DNA of 64,000 nucleotides from Gammaproteobacteria bacterium (GTDB lineage: Bacteria > Pseudomonadota > Gammaproteobacteria > Enterobacterales > Alteromonadaceae). A program made the position numbers and the translations under genes. Positions 16,071-25,334 of the stretch are shown here, in pieces; position 1 is the first letter of the stretch; each line of letters opens with the position of its first letter. The stretch is taken from contig JAHJZX010000037.1 in the NCBI GenBank assembly GCA_018826295.1, forward strand, positions 124,001 through 188,000, given 5' to 3'. The notes beneath the pieces were generated by a model. The model made no database searches. It saw only the letters and a list, made by a program, of their open reading frames with translations, and had not been told where the DNA came from.

Positions 16071-18140
16071 TTATCCCAGCGCGCCCAGCACATTAACCCT
16101 TACCTGCTCCGGCACCTCGTTATACGACAATACCGCTAAGCTGTTTTGGGTAAAACTGCGGGCATATCGCGCCAGCAACGGCCGCAGCTGAGGTACCACC
16201 ACCAGTGCTGGCTGATAGCCTTGTTGCTGCATCTGACTACAAATTAGCGGCATATTGCGCTGGAACTGGCTCAGCAGGTTTGGCGCCACCGGAAAACTAT
16301 CCAGCGCCACTTTACCGGCCTGCATAGCCTGATTAAGTGCCCCCAGCAGCGTTTGCTCCAGTTTGTCATCCAGCGTAAACGCCGCCAGCTCATCTTTATC
16401 ACCGCTGATTTGCCGCACCAGCGCACGTTGCAGCGCACAGCGGACATCTGAAGTTAACAATAAAGGATCTTTGGTGACGTCACTGCTGTCGAGCAAGGTT
16501 GTCGCTATGGTAATAATATCGCCCAGGCTGACCTGCTCGCGCAGCAGCAAACGGTAGACTTTTAACTGCACGGTCACGCTTAACGCTTTATCCAGCGCTT
16601 CAGCCAGCACAGGCGCAACGCTGGCCAGGCGCTTGTTCAGCTGCTTTACATCTTCATAGATAAACAGCTCGGCCAGGTTTTCTTTAATCACTTTACCGGC
16701 ATGAGTAGCAATGACGGTGGCTAAATCCACCACTGAATAACCCAGATTAAGTGCTTTAGCCCGGCTGTCATTGTCTACCCACACCGCTTCCAGGCCATAG
16801 GCCGGATCCCGGGTGATCTCACCATCAAGCTGGCCATAGATTTCTCCGGTATTCAGTGCCAGCAACTGCTGCGGATTTAGCCGGCCACTGGCCAGTGGCA
16901 CACCGGCCAGTTTTATGCGGTATTCCTGCGGATTTAACTGCAAATTGTCACGCACCCGCACTTCGGGTAGCAAAAAACCGGCCTGCTCTGACACCGTTTT
17001 GCGAATACCGCGCAGCGTCTGGATCAGCTCTTCGCCTTTATCTTTGTCGGCCAGATACACCAGACGAAAACCCAGCTCTACCGAGATGCGATCGATATAC
17101 GGAATATCTTCCCAGCTCAGGCTGGCCGGTGTTTGAATTATGGTTTCAGTCAGTTGTTCGGCCGCATCCAGTGCCGCGCTGCTGCCGCGCTGTAAACGCC
17201 AGGCGACATACAATAATGGCAGCGCAAAACCGATAAAGGCCACGCCCGGCATGCCCGGCACCAGCCCCAGCAGCAACATCACACCGCCGGCGGTAAACAG
17301 CACGCGTGGCGATGCCAGCAACTGCCGGCCCACTTCATCCGACATCTCGCCTTCATCGTTCATCCGCGTCACTATAATGGCCGCAGCTACCGCCAGCAGT
17401 AATGATGGCACCTGCGCTACTAAGCCATCACCTATGGTAAGCAACGCAAAACGCTGGAAGGCTTCAGCCATGCTCAGCTCATGCTGAAACACGCCAATAC
17501 TGATACCACCTAATAAGTTGATCACCAGAATGATCAGACCGGCGATGGCATCACCGCGGACAAACTTAGATGCACCGTCCATCGAGCCGTAAAAATCGGC
17601 TTCGCGCGACACCTCACTGCGGCGCGCCTTGGCCTGCTCCGGGCCAATCAGGCCGGCGTTTAAATCGGCATCTATGGCCATTTGCTTGCCGGGCAACGCA
17701 TCCAACGTAAAGCGGGCGGCTACTTCAGAGATGCGCTCGCCGCCTTTGGTGATCACCACAAAGTTAATCACCATCAGTATGACGAACACCACCATACCAA
17801 CCACATAGTTGCCGCCGATCACCACTTCACCGAAGGCCTGAATTACCCGGCCGGCCACATCCGACCCCTCATGGCCATGCAGCAATACTACCCGGGTTGA
17901 GGCAATATTCAGTGTCAGCCGCATTAGCGTTGCCACCAGCAACACGGTAGGAAACACCGAGAAATCCAGAGGTTTCTTGCTCGACACCGCCACCAGCAAA
18001 ACAATAACCGATAATACGATATTGAAAGTAAATAACACATCCAGCAACCAGGCTGGCAGCGGTAGCACCACCATCGCCAGAATTGCCAGCAACAGTACCG
18101 GTATTGCGGTATAGGGTTGGGTAAGAATACGCCAGTTCAC
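16071..18140 (-). CDS. flhA: Flagellar export gate protein FlhA (lateral)
   Basis: 689 residues, usual FlhA length. About eight N-terminal membrane helices (residues 1-325) are followed by a large cytoplasmic domain that forms the nonameric docking ring for chaperone-substrate complexes. The FHIPEP signature region is readable in LNIASTRVVLLHG, GGNYVVGMVVFVILMVINFVVITKGGERISEVAARFTLDALPGKQMAIDADLNAGLI. It starts three bases after flhB and is the last gene of the fliT-to-flhA operon. Confidence 0.97.
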   Translation of the reverse strand: MNWRILTQPYTAIPVLLLAILAMVVLPLPAWLLDVLFTFNIVLSVIVLLVAVSSKKPLDFSVFPTVLLVATLMRLTLNIASTRVVLLHGHEGSDVAGRVIQAFGEVVIGGNYVVGMVVFVILMVINFVVITKGGERISEVAARFTLDALPGKQMAIDADLNAGLIGPEQAKARRSEVSREADFYGSMDGASKFVRGDAIAGLIILVINLLGGISIGVFQHELSMAEAFQRFALLTIGDGLVAQVPSLLLAVAAAIIVTRMNDEGEMSDEVGRQLLASPRVLFTAGGVMLLLGLVPGMPGVAFIGFALPLLYVAWRLQRGSSAALDAAEQLTETIIQTPASLSWEDIPYIDRISVELGFRLVYLADKDKGEELIQTLRGIRKTVSEQAGFLLPEVRVRDNLQLNPQEYRIKLAGVPLASGRLNPQQLLALNTGEIYGQLDGEITRDPAYGLEAVWVDNDSRAKALNLGYSVVDLATVIATHAGKVIKENLAELFIYEDVKQLNKRLASVAPVLAEALDKALSVTVQLKVYRLLLREQVSLGDIITIATTLLDSSDVTKDPLLLTSDVRCALQRALVRQISGDKDELAAFTLDDKLEQTLLGALNQAMQAGKVALDSFPVAPNLLSQFQRNMPLICSQMQQQGYQPALVVVPQLRPLLARYARSFTQNSLAVLSYNEVPEQVRVNVLGALG

Positions 18141-18143
18141 GGT

Positions 18144-19295
18144 TTAGCTACCTCGGACATTTGCTTTATCTAACAGGTTTTTCGGAATTTCCAACGCCGG
18201 TAACGCAGCCGGCTGACGACCGCGGCCGTTTTTCCAGGCTTTTAGCTGCATCACATAAGTCAGTACATAGGCCACCGCGGTGTACAGGCCTTTTGGTACT
18301 TCCTGATCAACCCGGGTCGAGTAATAAATAGCCCGGGCCAGCACCGGCACTTCCAGTACTTCAACCTCGTGCCGCTGCGCCACGGCTTTAATCCGCAGCG
18401 CCATTTCGTCAATGCCTTTGGCTACAACATAAGGCGCTTTGGCATCTTTTTCGCTGTAACGTATCGCTACCGCATAGTGTGTCGGGTTCATGACTATGAC
18501 ATCGGCCTTAGGCACCCTGTCCTCAATACGGCGGTTGGCCAGCTGAAACTGGATCTGGCGGATACGGCCTTTAATTTCCGGGCTGCCGTCAGACGATTTA
18601 CGCTCTTCTTTCACTTCCTGCCGTGTCATCTTCACTTTTGACGACACCTTGTACTGCTGGTACGGCACATCCACCGCCGCCACCAGTAACAACAGCGTGA
18701 CGGTAATCATCAGGCTAAGTGCCAGCAGGGCTATGCCTTCCTGCATCGCCTGCTGCAAATCTAAACGTTGCAAAAACAACAACCGGGTCCAGAGCTGGCT
18801 GAGAAAACCATACAGACAGCCACCGAGCAGCAGCACTTTCAGCACCGACTTAAGCAGTTCAACCAGTGCATTGGCACTGAACATGCGCTTTAACCCCGCC
18901 AGCGGGTTTAGCTGGCTGAATTTCGGCCCCAGCAAGCTGCCGGAGAATATAAAGCCACCCGGCATGGCACCAATAATCCACATACCGATAAACAGCAGTA
19001 ACAAAAAGGGCAGCATGGCGCTAAGCATATCCAGCAGCGCCTGGCCTATAGCCAGCGGCATCAGTTTATTATTCGCCAGCATGTCGCGGTTTAACTGCAG
19101 GCTGCTTTGCATCAGTTGCATAAACAGGCTAAACAGCAATTGGGCAAACCACAGCAAGCCCGCCACACCTAACATTAACAGCACTGCGGTGTTCAGCTCT
19201 TTCGAGCGCGCCACCTGGCCGTCTTTACGGGCTTTACGTAGCCGTTTCTCGGTAGGCTGTTCGGTTCTTTCCTGGCTGGTATTTTGCTCGGCCAC
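18144..19295 (-). CDS. flhB: Flagellar export switch protein FlhB (lateral)
   Basis: 383 residues. Four membrane helices (about 30-210) are followed by the autocleaving cytoplasmic domain. The cleavage motif NPTH is at residues 270-273 (DVIVMNPTHYAVAIRY). FlhB self-cleavage switches export from rod/hook to filament substrates together with FliK. The N-terminus has the usual EQPTEKRLRKARKDGQVARSKEL opening. Three bases from fliR, three from flhA. Confidence 0.97.
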   Translation of the reverse strand: MAEQNTSQERTEQPTEKRLRKARKDGQVARSKELNTAVLLMLGVAGLLWFAQLLFSLFMQLMQSSLQLNRDMLANNKLMPLAIGQALLDMLSAMLPFLLLLFIGMWIIGAMPGGFIFSGSLLGPKFSQLNPLAGLKRMFSANALVELLKSVLKVLLLGGCLYGFLSQLWTRLLFLQRLDLQQAMQEGIALLALSLMITVTLLLLVAAVDVPYQQYKVSSKVKMTRQEVKEERKSSDGSPEIKGRIRQIQFQLANRRIEDRVPKADVIVMNPTHYAVAIRYSEKDAKAPYVVAKGIDEMALRIKAVAQRHEVEVLEVPVLARAIYYSTRVDQEVPKGLYTAVAYVLTYVMQLKAWKNGRGRQPAALPALEIPKNLLDKANVRGS

Positions 19296-19298
19296 CGC

Positions 19299-20078
19299 TT
19301 ACTCCATTACCTGACGCATGCTATGCAGCACATGGCTGGTTAATTCAGCAAACTGAGTACCGGTCTGGCCTAAGGTTAAAAACACGCAAACAAAGCCCAA
19401 TAACAGCGTCATCGGAAAACCCAGCACAAACAAATTCAGCGACGGCGCGGCCCGGGTGGCCACACCAAACGTCATATTAACCAGCAACATGGCAATAATC
19501 GCCGGCAAGGCGACCAGTAAGGCTGCGGCAAACATCCAGCCAAACAATTGCAGCAGCACGCCGATATTCAGCTGGTACAAACCGGCACCAACCGGCCACA
19601 ACGTAAAGCTGTCCACCAGTACCGCCAGCGTCAGCAAATGGCCATTCAGCGAAAAAAACAGCAGCGCCGTCATCAGCCAAAACAGGTGCCCAAGCAAAGA
19701 CGTTGAATCGCCGCTACCCGGGTCCATCATCATCGCCATCGACAGGCCCATCTGCATCGACAACAGCAGGCCGGTCAGCGCCAGCACTTCAAATAACATC
19801 CGCACTGCCAGCCCCATCATCAGGCCAAAGGCCAGCTGCTCGAAAGTTATCACCAGCGCATCGAGCGAAAACGGATCGACCGCCGGCATGGCCGGCAATG
19901 CCGGACCCACTAAGAAACTTAAGAATACCGCCAGCAATATGCGCGCCCGTGGGATCACAGCCGGGTTATCAAATACCGGCATCGCCCATAGCAAAGCCGA
20001 CAGGCGGACAAAAGGCCACCAGACCGTGCCAATCCAGCTCATCAGCTCGGCACTGCTGAGCGAAATCAGCGAGTTCAC
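19299..20078 (-). CDS. fliR: Flagellar export channel protein FliR (lateral)
   Basis: 259 residues, about six membrane helices, with the FliR pattern (WPFVRLSALLWAMPVFDNPAVIPRARILLAVFLSFL near the N-terminus; ALPAIIAMLLVNMTFGVATRAAPSLNLFVLGFPMTLLLGF near the C-terminus). Forms the export gate core with FliP and FliQ. Overlaps fliQ by four bases. Confidence 0.96.
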   Translation of the reverse strand: MNSLISLSSAELMSWIGTVWWPFVRLSALLWAMPVFDNPAVIPRARILLAVFLSFLVGPALPAMPAVDPFSLDALVITFEQLAFGLMMGLAVRMLFEVLALTGLLLSMQMGLSMAMMMDPGSGDSTSLLGHLFWLMTALLFFSLNGHLLTLAVLVDSFTLWPVGAGLYQLNIGVLLQLFGWMFAAALLVALPAIIAMLLVNMTFGVATRAAPSLNLFVLGFPMTLLLGFVCVFLTLGQTGTQFAELTSHVLHSMRQVME

Positions 20079-20344
20079 CCAAAGACTCCGGGAATGATCT
20101 GCGCCAGATTACTAAACCAGGCTAGTAAGGTCTGAATTAGCCAGTGACCGGTAAATACCACCATCAGCAGCGTCAGCAGCATCCGCGGCAAAAACGTCAG
20201 GGTTTGCTCCTGAATTGATGTCGCAGCCTGAAACACCGCCACCACTATGCCGAGCAACAAACCGGGCACGATCAGTACCAGCAACATCTGAATAATGGTG
20301 TATACCGCCTGCGCGATAAGCTCTGTTGCCTGTTCCGGACTCAT
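20075..20344 (-). CDS. fliQ: Flagellar export channel protein FliQ (lateral)
   Basis: 89 residues, two membrane helices (about 14-38 and 52-75), with the FliQ consensus AVFQAATSIQEQTLTFLPRM. Four copies pack around FliP/FliR in the export gate. Overlaps fliP and fliR by four bases at each end, so the three gate genes are translationally coupled. Confidence 0.95.
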   Translation of the reverse strand: MSPEQATELIAQAVYTIIQMLLVLIVPGLLLGIVVAVFQAATSIQEQTLTFLPRMLLTLLMVVFTGHWLIQTLLAWFSNLAQIIPGVFG

Positions 20345-21087
20345 GGCATGGCTCCGAATGTTCCGGCCAGGGTACCGGCCACCATCGACCAGCCATCGGC
20401 CAGTACAAAGATCATCAGTTTAAACGGCAGGCTGATTATCAGCGGCGACAACATCATCATACCCATTGACATCAGCACACTGGCTACAACTAAATCTATG
20501 ATTAAAAACGGAATAAACAGCATAAAACCGATCTGAAACGCGGTAGTCAGCTCACTGAGCACAAAGGCCGGGATCAACACTTCAATGGGCACATCTGCAG
20601 CGGCCATCGTCGTCGGCTCTTTGGCAATTAACAATACCTGATGCAACTCGTTTTCCCGGGTTTGCGCCAGCATAAACTGCCGCAGTGGCTGCTCGGCGCG
20701 CACCAATGCCTGCTCCAGCGTCAGCTGTTCAGCCTGAAACGGCTTAAAGGCATTGTGGTAAATGTCCTGCCACACCGGGCGCATGATCAGTAATGTCAGC
20801 ATCATGGCAATACCAATTAACACCCGGTTGGGCGGGCTTTGCTGCAAGCCCAGCGCCTGGCGCAAAATGGCCAGTACGATGACAATACGGGTAAAGGAGG
20901 TCAGTACCATTAACATGCCGGGGATCAGGCTCAGCGCCGTCATCAGCAGCAATATTTGCAGCTTAACGCTGTAGTCCTGGCCACCGTCGGCATCGCGCAC
21001 CGACAACAGTGTCAGCTCGTTGGCTGCGGCCAGTTGCGGCAGCAACAGCAGGGTTAGCACCAGCAGATAGCTGCCAAAGCGCCACAT
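20341..21087 (-). CDS. fliP: Flagellar export channel protein FliP (lateral)
   Basis: 248 residues with a cleavable signal peptide (MWRFGSYLLVLTLLLLPQLAAA), as in other FliP proteins. The FliP signature is clear: LIPGMLMVLTSFTRIVIVLAILRQALGLQQSPPNRVLIGIAMMLT near residue 55, and AFVLSELTTAFQIGFMLFIPFLIIDLVVASVLMSMGMMMLSP near 175. It forms the pentameric pore of the export gate. One base after fliN. Confidence 0.97.
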   Translation of the reverse strand: MWRFGSYLLVLTLLLLPQLAAANELTLLSVRDADGGQDYSVKLQILLLMTALSLIPGMLMVLTSFTRIVIVLAILRQALGLQQSPPNRVLIGIAMMLTLLIMRPVWQDIYHNAFKPFQAEQLTLEQALVRAEQPLRQFMLAQTRENELHQVLLIAKEPTTMAAADVPIEVLIPAFVLSELTTAFQIGFMLFIPFLIIDLVVASVLMSMGMMMLSPLIISLPFKLMIFVLADGWSMVAGTLAGTFGAMP

Positions 21088-21088
21088 G

Positions 21089-21445
21089 TTAGGCCTGCTC
21101 CGCCGCAGTACCGGTCTGCAGGAACTTCAGGCCATACTTGCCATCAACCATCACCACTTCGGCTTTGGCAAACAGCACGCCATTGACTTTGACATCCAGC
21201 GCTTCGCCAACCGCTTTATTCAGCGGTAATACATCACCAACACTGGCCCGGCTAAGCTCACCCAAGGTGATCTCAGCACTGGCCACTTCCAGCGTTACCG
21301 TCAGCGGTACATCACGAAACATCGTCAAACCGTCAACCGGTGCAGCGGCCGCTGCGTCCTGCGTAAACACATCATCCATGTCTAACATATCCAAACCGGC
21401 CAGGGCTGCATCTAAGCCATTGCCACCATTGAGTTGTTCACTCAT
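21089..21445 (-). CDS. fliN: Flagellar motor switch protein FliN (lateral)
   Basis: 118 residues: an acidic N-terminal stretch (1-45) then a SpoA/FliN domain (FRDVPLTVTLEVASAEITLGELSRASVGDVLPLNKAVGEALDVKVNGVLFAKAEVVMVDGKYGLKF). It forms the bottom of the C-ring with FliM and binds FliH. Overlaps the fliM stop by four bases. Confidence 0.95.
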   Translation of the reverse strand: MSEQLNGGNGLDAALAGLDMLDMDDVFTQDAAAAAPVDGLTMFRDVPLTVTLEVASAEITLGELSRASVGDVLPLNKAVGEALDVKVNGVLFAKAEVVMVDGKYGLKFLQTGTAAEQA

Positions 21446-22308
21446 GCTTGTTTCTCCCGCTTAACCGTATCGGTGATCTGAAATACCAGGCCGTTGTCAT
21501 CTTCAGCAACTTTGCCCAGAAATAAAGTGGTGTGATTCAGCTGCCAGCTCATGGCGCCGTTTAATTCAATTGGCAGGATCTTGCCGGCGATACAATCGCG
21601 TAACTGCCGCAGGCTGACTTTTTTCCGCGCCATTTCTACCCGGCACTGCACCGGGATCTGTGGCCATAACGATAAATCCAGCGCCGGGCCACCGTAACTA
21701 TTGGTAACCGGGGCGCTAAAAAACGCCAGCGGCAACCAGAGAAACCAGCTAATAGCATCCTGTTCAAGCAGTAGCCGTACTTTCAGTGCAATACACTGCA
21801 AGGCAGCAGGCGGCTGCTGCACTATGCTGACCGGCAAAACAGAATGCTGACGAAACAGTAACTGCTGAACCGCCTGGATCTGCCGCTGCGCGACCCGGTT
21901 ACAGATGCGCATCTCGGACTGACTAAGCTCTGCTTTACTTTGCGTATTAACTACTTTGCTAAGCTGGCCGCCCAAAGCTAAATCTGCCAGATGATGAATG
22001 CTGGTATAGTCCAGCGCCAGATAGCAATGGTCATCCGCCGGCACCAGCACCGGGCATTGCAATAAAATCCGCCCCGGTTCAGCCAGATAACTGTCCAGCG
22101 CCGAGCCCTGACACACATTCAGTTCAATACTAAAATCGATATCGGTCAGCAGCCGGCCCAGCTCGGCTTCCATTTGCCGGGCCAGGTCGGCTAACAACGG
22201 TCTGGCATTCTGGCTGGCCGCATTAAAGCGGCGCTGTTCAGCCGTTAAGGCTACCTTAGCCAGGTCAGCCGCCTGCTGTGCCGGGATCAGTAAAGAAGAC
22301 TTTTTCAT
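21442..22308 (-). CDS. fliM: Flagellar motor switch protein FliM (lateral), short form
   Basis: 288 residues from the ATG just behind the pilZ stop; an in-frame TTG nine codons earlier is less likely. The middle CheC-like domain and C-terminal SpoA domain (SLRQLRDCIAGKILPIELNGAMSWQLNHTTLFLGKVAEDDNGLVFQI) identify FliM. The usual N-terminal CheY-binding peptide (LSQ-EIDALL) is not visible: the protein opens MKKSSLLIPAQQAADLAKVALTAEQ. It is also shorter than polar FliM (about 320-360). Together this hints at weak or absent coupling to CheY. Confidence 0.9.
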   Translation of the reverse strand: MKKSSLLIPAQQAADLAKVALTAEQRRFNAASQNARPLLADLARQMEAELGRLLTDIDFSIELNVCQGSALDSYLAEPGRILLQCPVLVPADDHCYLALDYTSIHHLADLALGGQLSKVVNTQSKAELSQSEMRICNRVAQRQIQAVQQLLFRQHSVLPVSIVQQPPAALQCIALKVRLLLEQDAISWFLWLPLAFFSAPVTNSYGGPALDLSLWPQIPVQCRVEMARKKVSLRQLRDCIAGKILPIELNGAMSWQLNHTTLFLGKVAEDDNGLVFQITDTVKREKQA

Positions 22309-22312
22309 TCGG

Positions 22313-22741
22313 TTACTCTGTTGTCTGTGCTTCAAAGATAGAGCTGGCCGCAGCGTCGCTCAGCCGCTGCTCACGCAGCGCCTTTTTACTTAGCTTGCGC
22401 AGCAGTTTCAGCCGTTGGTGCCGCTTGTTATCGCGCCAGCTCAAGCCTAAAAACACCAGCTTGTCGCTCACCTGCCGGCGGTACACCACGGCCGCATCGA
22501 TACGGGTGTCTTTGTCATACTGCACTGTTATCAGCTCTGGTACGGGGCGGCTTAACGGCACCAGCACGCCGGCACCGCCAAGGCTGATGTCTTTTAACAC
22601 CGCCAGACAAATTTGTTTGCCAAACAGACCGCTTTGATAAAACTTCACCGGTATGCCCTGCGCCTGTTGTTCATGCGGCAGGCTGGCGGTGCAAAAATAC
22701 CAGCGCAGATAACGGCGGCTTGCATCGCTGTTAATTTGCAT
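22313..22741 (-). CDS. PilZ-domain cyclic di-GMP-binding protein
   Basis: 142 residues. Both halves of the PilZ c-di-GMP site are present: RRYLR at 9-13 (RxxxR) and DISLGG at 51-56 (DxSxxG), followed by a PilZ-like barrel (ITVQYDKDTRIDAAVVYRRQVSDKLVFLGLSW). The C-terminal tail (about 108-142) is basic. The gene is wedged between motB (11-base overlap) and fliM (four-base gap), so it is made with stator and switch proteins. A YcgR-like brake on this motor is the natural inference, but it lacks YcgR's N-terminal domain. Confidence 0.82.
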   Translation of the reverse strand: MQINSDASRRYLRWYFCTASLPHEQQAQGIPVKFYQSGLFGKQICLAVLKDISLGGAGVLVPLSRPVPELITVQYDKDTRIDAAVVYRRQVSDKLVFLGLSWRDNKRHQRLKLLRKLSKKALREQRLSDAAASSIFEAQTTE

Positions 22742-23732
22742 CGGTTAACACCTCCAGCCCACTGCGGCCAACCGGCTGATTACGCTCAGCCGCCCGCTCG
22801 GCCTGCTGCAACGCACTGCCGCTCTGTTGCGGTGCAAACAGTTTGTTCAGTTCGGCTTCGGCGCTGCTGGTCAGAATAAGCAGTTCAATACGGCGATTGG
22901 CGCTGCTTTGCGGTTGCTGCTCGTTCAAAGGGCGGGTAGCCGAAAATGCTGCCACCTGCGCTACGCGCTGCGCTGGCATACCACCAGCGGCCAGCACCTG
23001 CCGGGCCTGCAAGGCACGATCACCTGACAGCTCCCAGTTACTGTACTGACTGCCGCTAAAGGCGGTGTTATCGGTATGGCCGGAGATAATTAGCTTGTTT
23101 TGCACTTTCTGAAACACCGCGCCAAGGCTTAACAGCAAGTCTTCAAAAAACGGTGTCATATGCATCTGACCGCGGACAAACATCTGCCGCTCTTTGCTGT
23201 CGCGGATAATCACCCGCAAACCGGATGGCACTATATCCAGCTGAATATGCGCCTGTGCCAGCTGTTCGGCCGCCAGTTGCTCAAACGCCTGCAACAGCAA
23301 ACTGAGCTGCGCCGGGCTGTCAAACTGGCCGTCTACCAGTGAATTGAGCTTGTCGCCTTTGCCGGCCAGCGGCCGATCATCACCCGAGGGCACCTGCAGA
23401 TATTCCGACATGCCAGGTAAAGGGTTATCCGGTGGCAGCGCATTGGCCGAGTGTTTATCCACTATTGACGGCGTGCCGCCTAAATCGACCGGAAACGGGC
23501 TGTTACCCGGTTTAAACGGGTCCGGGCTGCCATCGAAGATGGAGTGGGTACGCATATAGTTGGCAATTTCGGCGCGCTCTTTGATGTTGGACACTTCTAA
23601 AATCCACAGCACCATAAAAAATGCCATCATCGCCAGCGTAAAGTCAGCAAAGGCAACTTTCCAGGCACCGCCCGCTTTGGCCTTGGTTTGGCTGCGTAAA
23701 TTACGTTTGATAATAACCGGCGAACTGTTCAT
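22731..23732 (-). CDS. lafU: Lateral flagellar stator protein MotB / LafU
   Basis: 333 residues. Short cytoplasmic N-terminus, one membrane helix (about 28-46, FADFTLAMMAFFMVLWILEV) with the proton-binding Asp30, plug/linker, then an OmpA-like peptidoglycan-binding domain (about 175-290; IISGHTDNTAFSGSQYSNWELSGDRALQARQVLAAGGM; SSANRRIELLIL). Lateral motors of Vibrio and Aeromonas are proton driven. Overlaps motA by one base. Confidence 0.95.
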   Translation of the reverse strand: MNSSPVIIKRNLRSQTKAKAGGAWKVAFADFTLAMMAFFMVLWILEVSNIKERAEIANYMRTHSIFDGSPDPFKPGNSPFPVDLGGTPSIVDKHSANALPPDNPLPGMSEYLQVPSGDDRPLAGKGDKLNSLVDGQFDSPAQLSLLLQAFEQLAAEQLAQAHIQLDIVPSGLRVIIRDSKERQMFVRGQMHMTPFFEDLLLSLGAVFQKVQNKLIISGHTDNTAFSGSQYSNWELSGDRALQARQVLAAGGMPAQRVAQVAAFSATRPLNEQQPQSSANRRIELLILTSSAEAELNKLFAPQQSGSALQQAERAAERNQPVGRSGLEVLTDAN

Positions 23733-24589
23733 CAGGCGGCCTTATCGTTGATCCACTGCTCCATCGTGGTAAACGATGGTTTCAGCTCTTCATTAATAAT
23801 GCGCCGGCCGGAATCGGTAGCAATTAACGCCACATGGCCTTTGGCATGCGCCACCAGTATTGCCCGCACACATTCCAGCAGTGCTACCTGCTTTTTGACG
23901 TACTGCTCCATCGCTGAGCCCAGCGGTGCCATCAGGCAGTAACAACCGAAAATACCAATAAAGGTCCCCACCAATGCTGCGGCTACGTGGTAACCGATAT
24001 TGCTCAGCGGCCCGTCCAGATGCTGCATGGTAATAATAATACCGCCCACCGCGGCCAGAATACCAAAGCCCGGCATCGCTTCGGCAATAGTGGCCATCGC
24101 TGACGAAGGTTTCAGTTTTTGCTGCTCGATAGTGTAAATTTCCTGCTCCAGCAGGCTGTCAAAATCATGGGCGTTCAGTTTACCCATGCTCATCAGGCGC
24201 AGGTTATCGCAAACAAAGGTTACCAGGGCTTCATGTTCCAGCACCAAGGGGTAAGCCAGAAAGATGGAGCTGGTTTGCGGGTTTTCCACATGCTCATCCA
24301 GTGCTCTTAAACCTTTGCTTTTGGCCAGATCCAACAGGCTGTACATAGTCAGCAGTAATTCGCGGTACATCGCAGCGCTGTTTTTTTGCGGTTTAAACTG
24401 TGCCGTCAGCTGCGCCCACATTTCCTTAAGCACATAGGACGAGTTCCCCACCACCAAAGCGCCAAAACCAGCGCCAAAAATAATAAGAAATTCAGCCGGT
24501 TGCCATAAGGTTGCCACATTGCCACCGGCAAACATATAACCGCCGATCACGGTAGCCAATACGATAATAAAACCCACTATTTTTTGCAT
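23732..24589 (-). CDS. lafT: Lateral flagellar stator protein MotA / LafT
   Basis: 285 residues with four membrane helices and the large cytoplasmic loop. Typical segments are FLIIFGAGFGALVVGNSSYVLKEM near residue 34 and ATIAEAMPGFGILAAVGGIIITMQHLDGPLSNIGYHVAAALVGTFIGIFGCYCLMAPLGSAME near 165-230. The proline pair of the ion path lies in these. Length and features match the proton-type MotA clade. Nineteen bases after fliA. Confidence 0.95.
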   Translation of the reverse strand: MQKIVGFIIVLATVIGGYMFAGGNVATLWQPAEFLIIFGAGFGALVVGNSSYVLKEMWAQLTAQFKPQKNSAAMYRELLLTMYSLLDLAKSKGLRALDEHVENPQTSSIFLAYPLVLEHEALVTFVCDNLRLMSMGKLNAHDFDSLLEQEIYTIEQQKLKPSSAMATIAEAMPGFGILAAVGGIIITMQHLDGPLSNIGYHVAAALVGTFIGIFGCYCLMAPLGSAMEQYVKKQVALLECVRAILVAHAKGHVALIATDSGRRIINEELKPSFTTMEQWINDKAA

Positions 24590-24608
24590 ACGTCTGCTTC
24601 CTGTACCC

Positions 24609-25325
24609 TTACCACTGCGCCAGCTTTTTGCTGAGCAGCTCTACCGACTGTTTGTGCAACTGACAAACGCGTGATTCTGTCAATTGCAGTACCAGTGCAA
24701 TTTCTTTCATATTCAGTTCATGGCTGTAATACAGCTGCAGCAGTAGCTTGTTGCGCTCTGGCAATGACGCCATGGCCTTTTTCAGCGATAGTTTCAGTTC
24801 CAGCTGGTTCAAACTGGTGCTGCCAAGCTGGCTTTCGCTTTGTTGCTCCAGCAGCAGGTCCAGGCTTTCCATCGCTTCGGCCTGGCCAACATACTGCAGC
24901 TCCAGAAAGGTTTGCTGATCAATATCCAGCGCCGCGCACAGCTCGTCATCGGTAGGCACCCTGCCCAGCTCGCGTGTTAACTCACGGCTTTTATCACGCA
25001 ATTGATGGGCCTGTTGCCGCAGTTGCCGTGGCCGCCAGTCGATGCGGCGAAACTCATCCAGCATGGCACCGCGGATACGTTTAAAGGCATAAGACTCAAA
25101 TTGCTCATCCACTTCGCGGCCATAGCGGCGCAGCGCACTAAGTAACCCCATCAGGCCAATCTGCTGTAAATCGTCTTTGTCCACCATACTGCCAACCAGG
25201 CTGCGCAAATGCGCGGCCGCGCGTTTCACCAGATAGCTGTAGCGCTGCAGTAAACGGGATTCCTGCGCCGGACTTAGCGTAAAGCTGCTGTTATCCGGTT
25301 CAGGCCAGGGCGTGAGTGCCAGCAT
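24609..25325 (-). CDS. lafS: Lateral flagellar sigma-28 factor LafS (FliA)
   Basis: 238 residues, standard sigma-28 length. Region 2 is LVKRAAAHLRSLVGSMVDKDDLQQIGLMGLLSALRRYG...FESYAFKRIRGAMLDEFRRIDW, region 3 RQLRQQAHQLRDKSRELTRELGRVPTDDELCAAL, and region 4 LPERNKLLLQLYYSHELNMKEIALVLQLTESRVCQLHKQ. It should transcribe late lateral genes such as lafA and be held by FlgM (41033). Nine bases after fliL. Confidence 0.95.
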   Translation of the reverse strand: MLALTPWPEPDNSSFTLSPAQESRLLQRYSYLVKRAAAHLRSLVGSMVDKDDLQQIGLMGLLSALRRYGREVDEQFESYAFKRIRGAMLDEFRRIDWRPRQLRQQAHQLRDKSRELTRELGRVPTDDELCAALDIDQQTFLELQYVGQAEAMESLDLLLEQQSESQLGSTSLNQLELKLSLKKAMASLPERNKLLLQLYYSHELNMKEIALVLQLTESRVCQLHKQSVELLSKKLAQW

Positions 25326-25334
25326 AGTGCCGCC

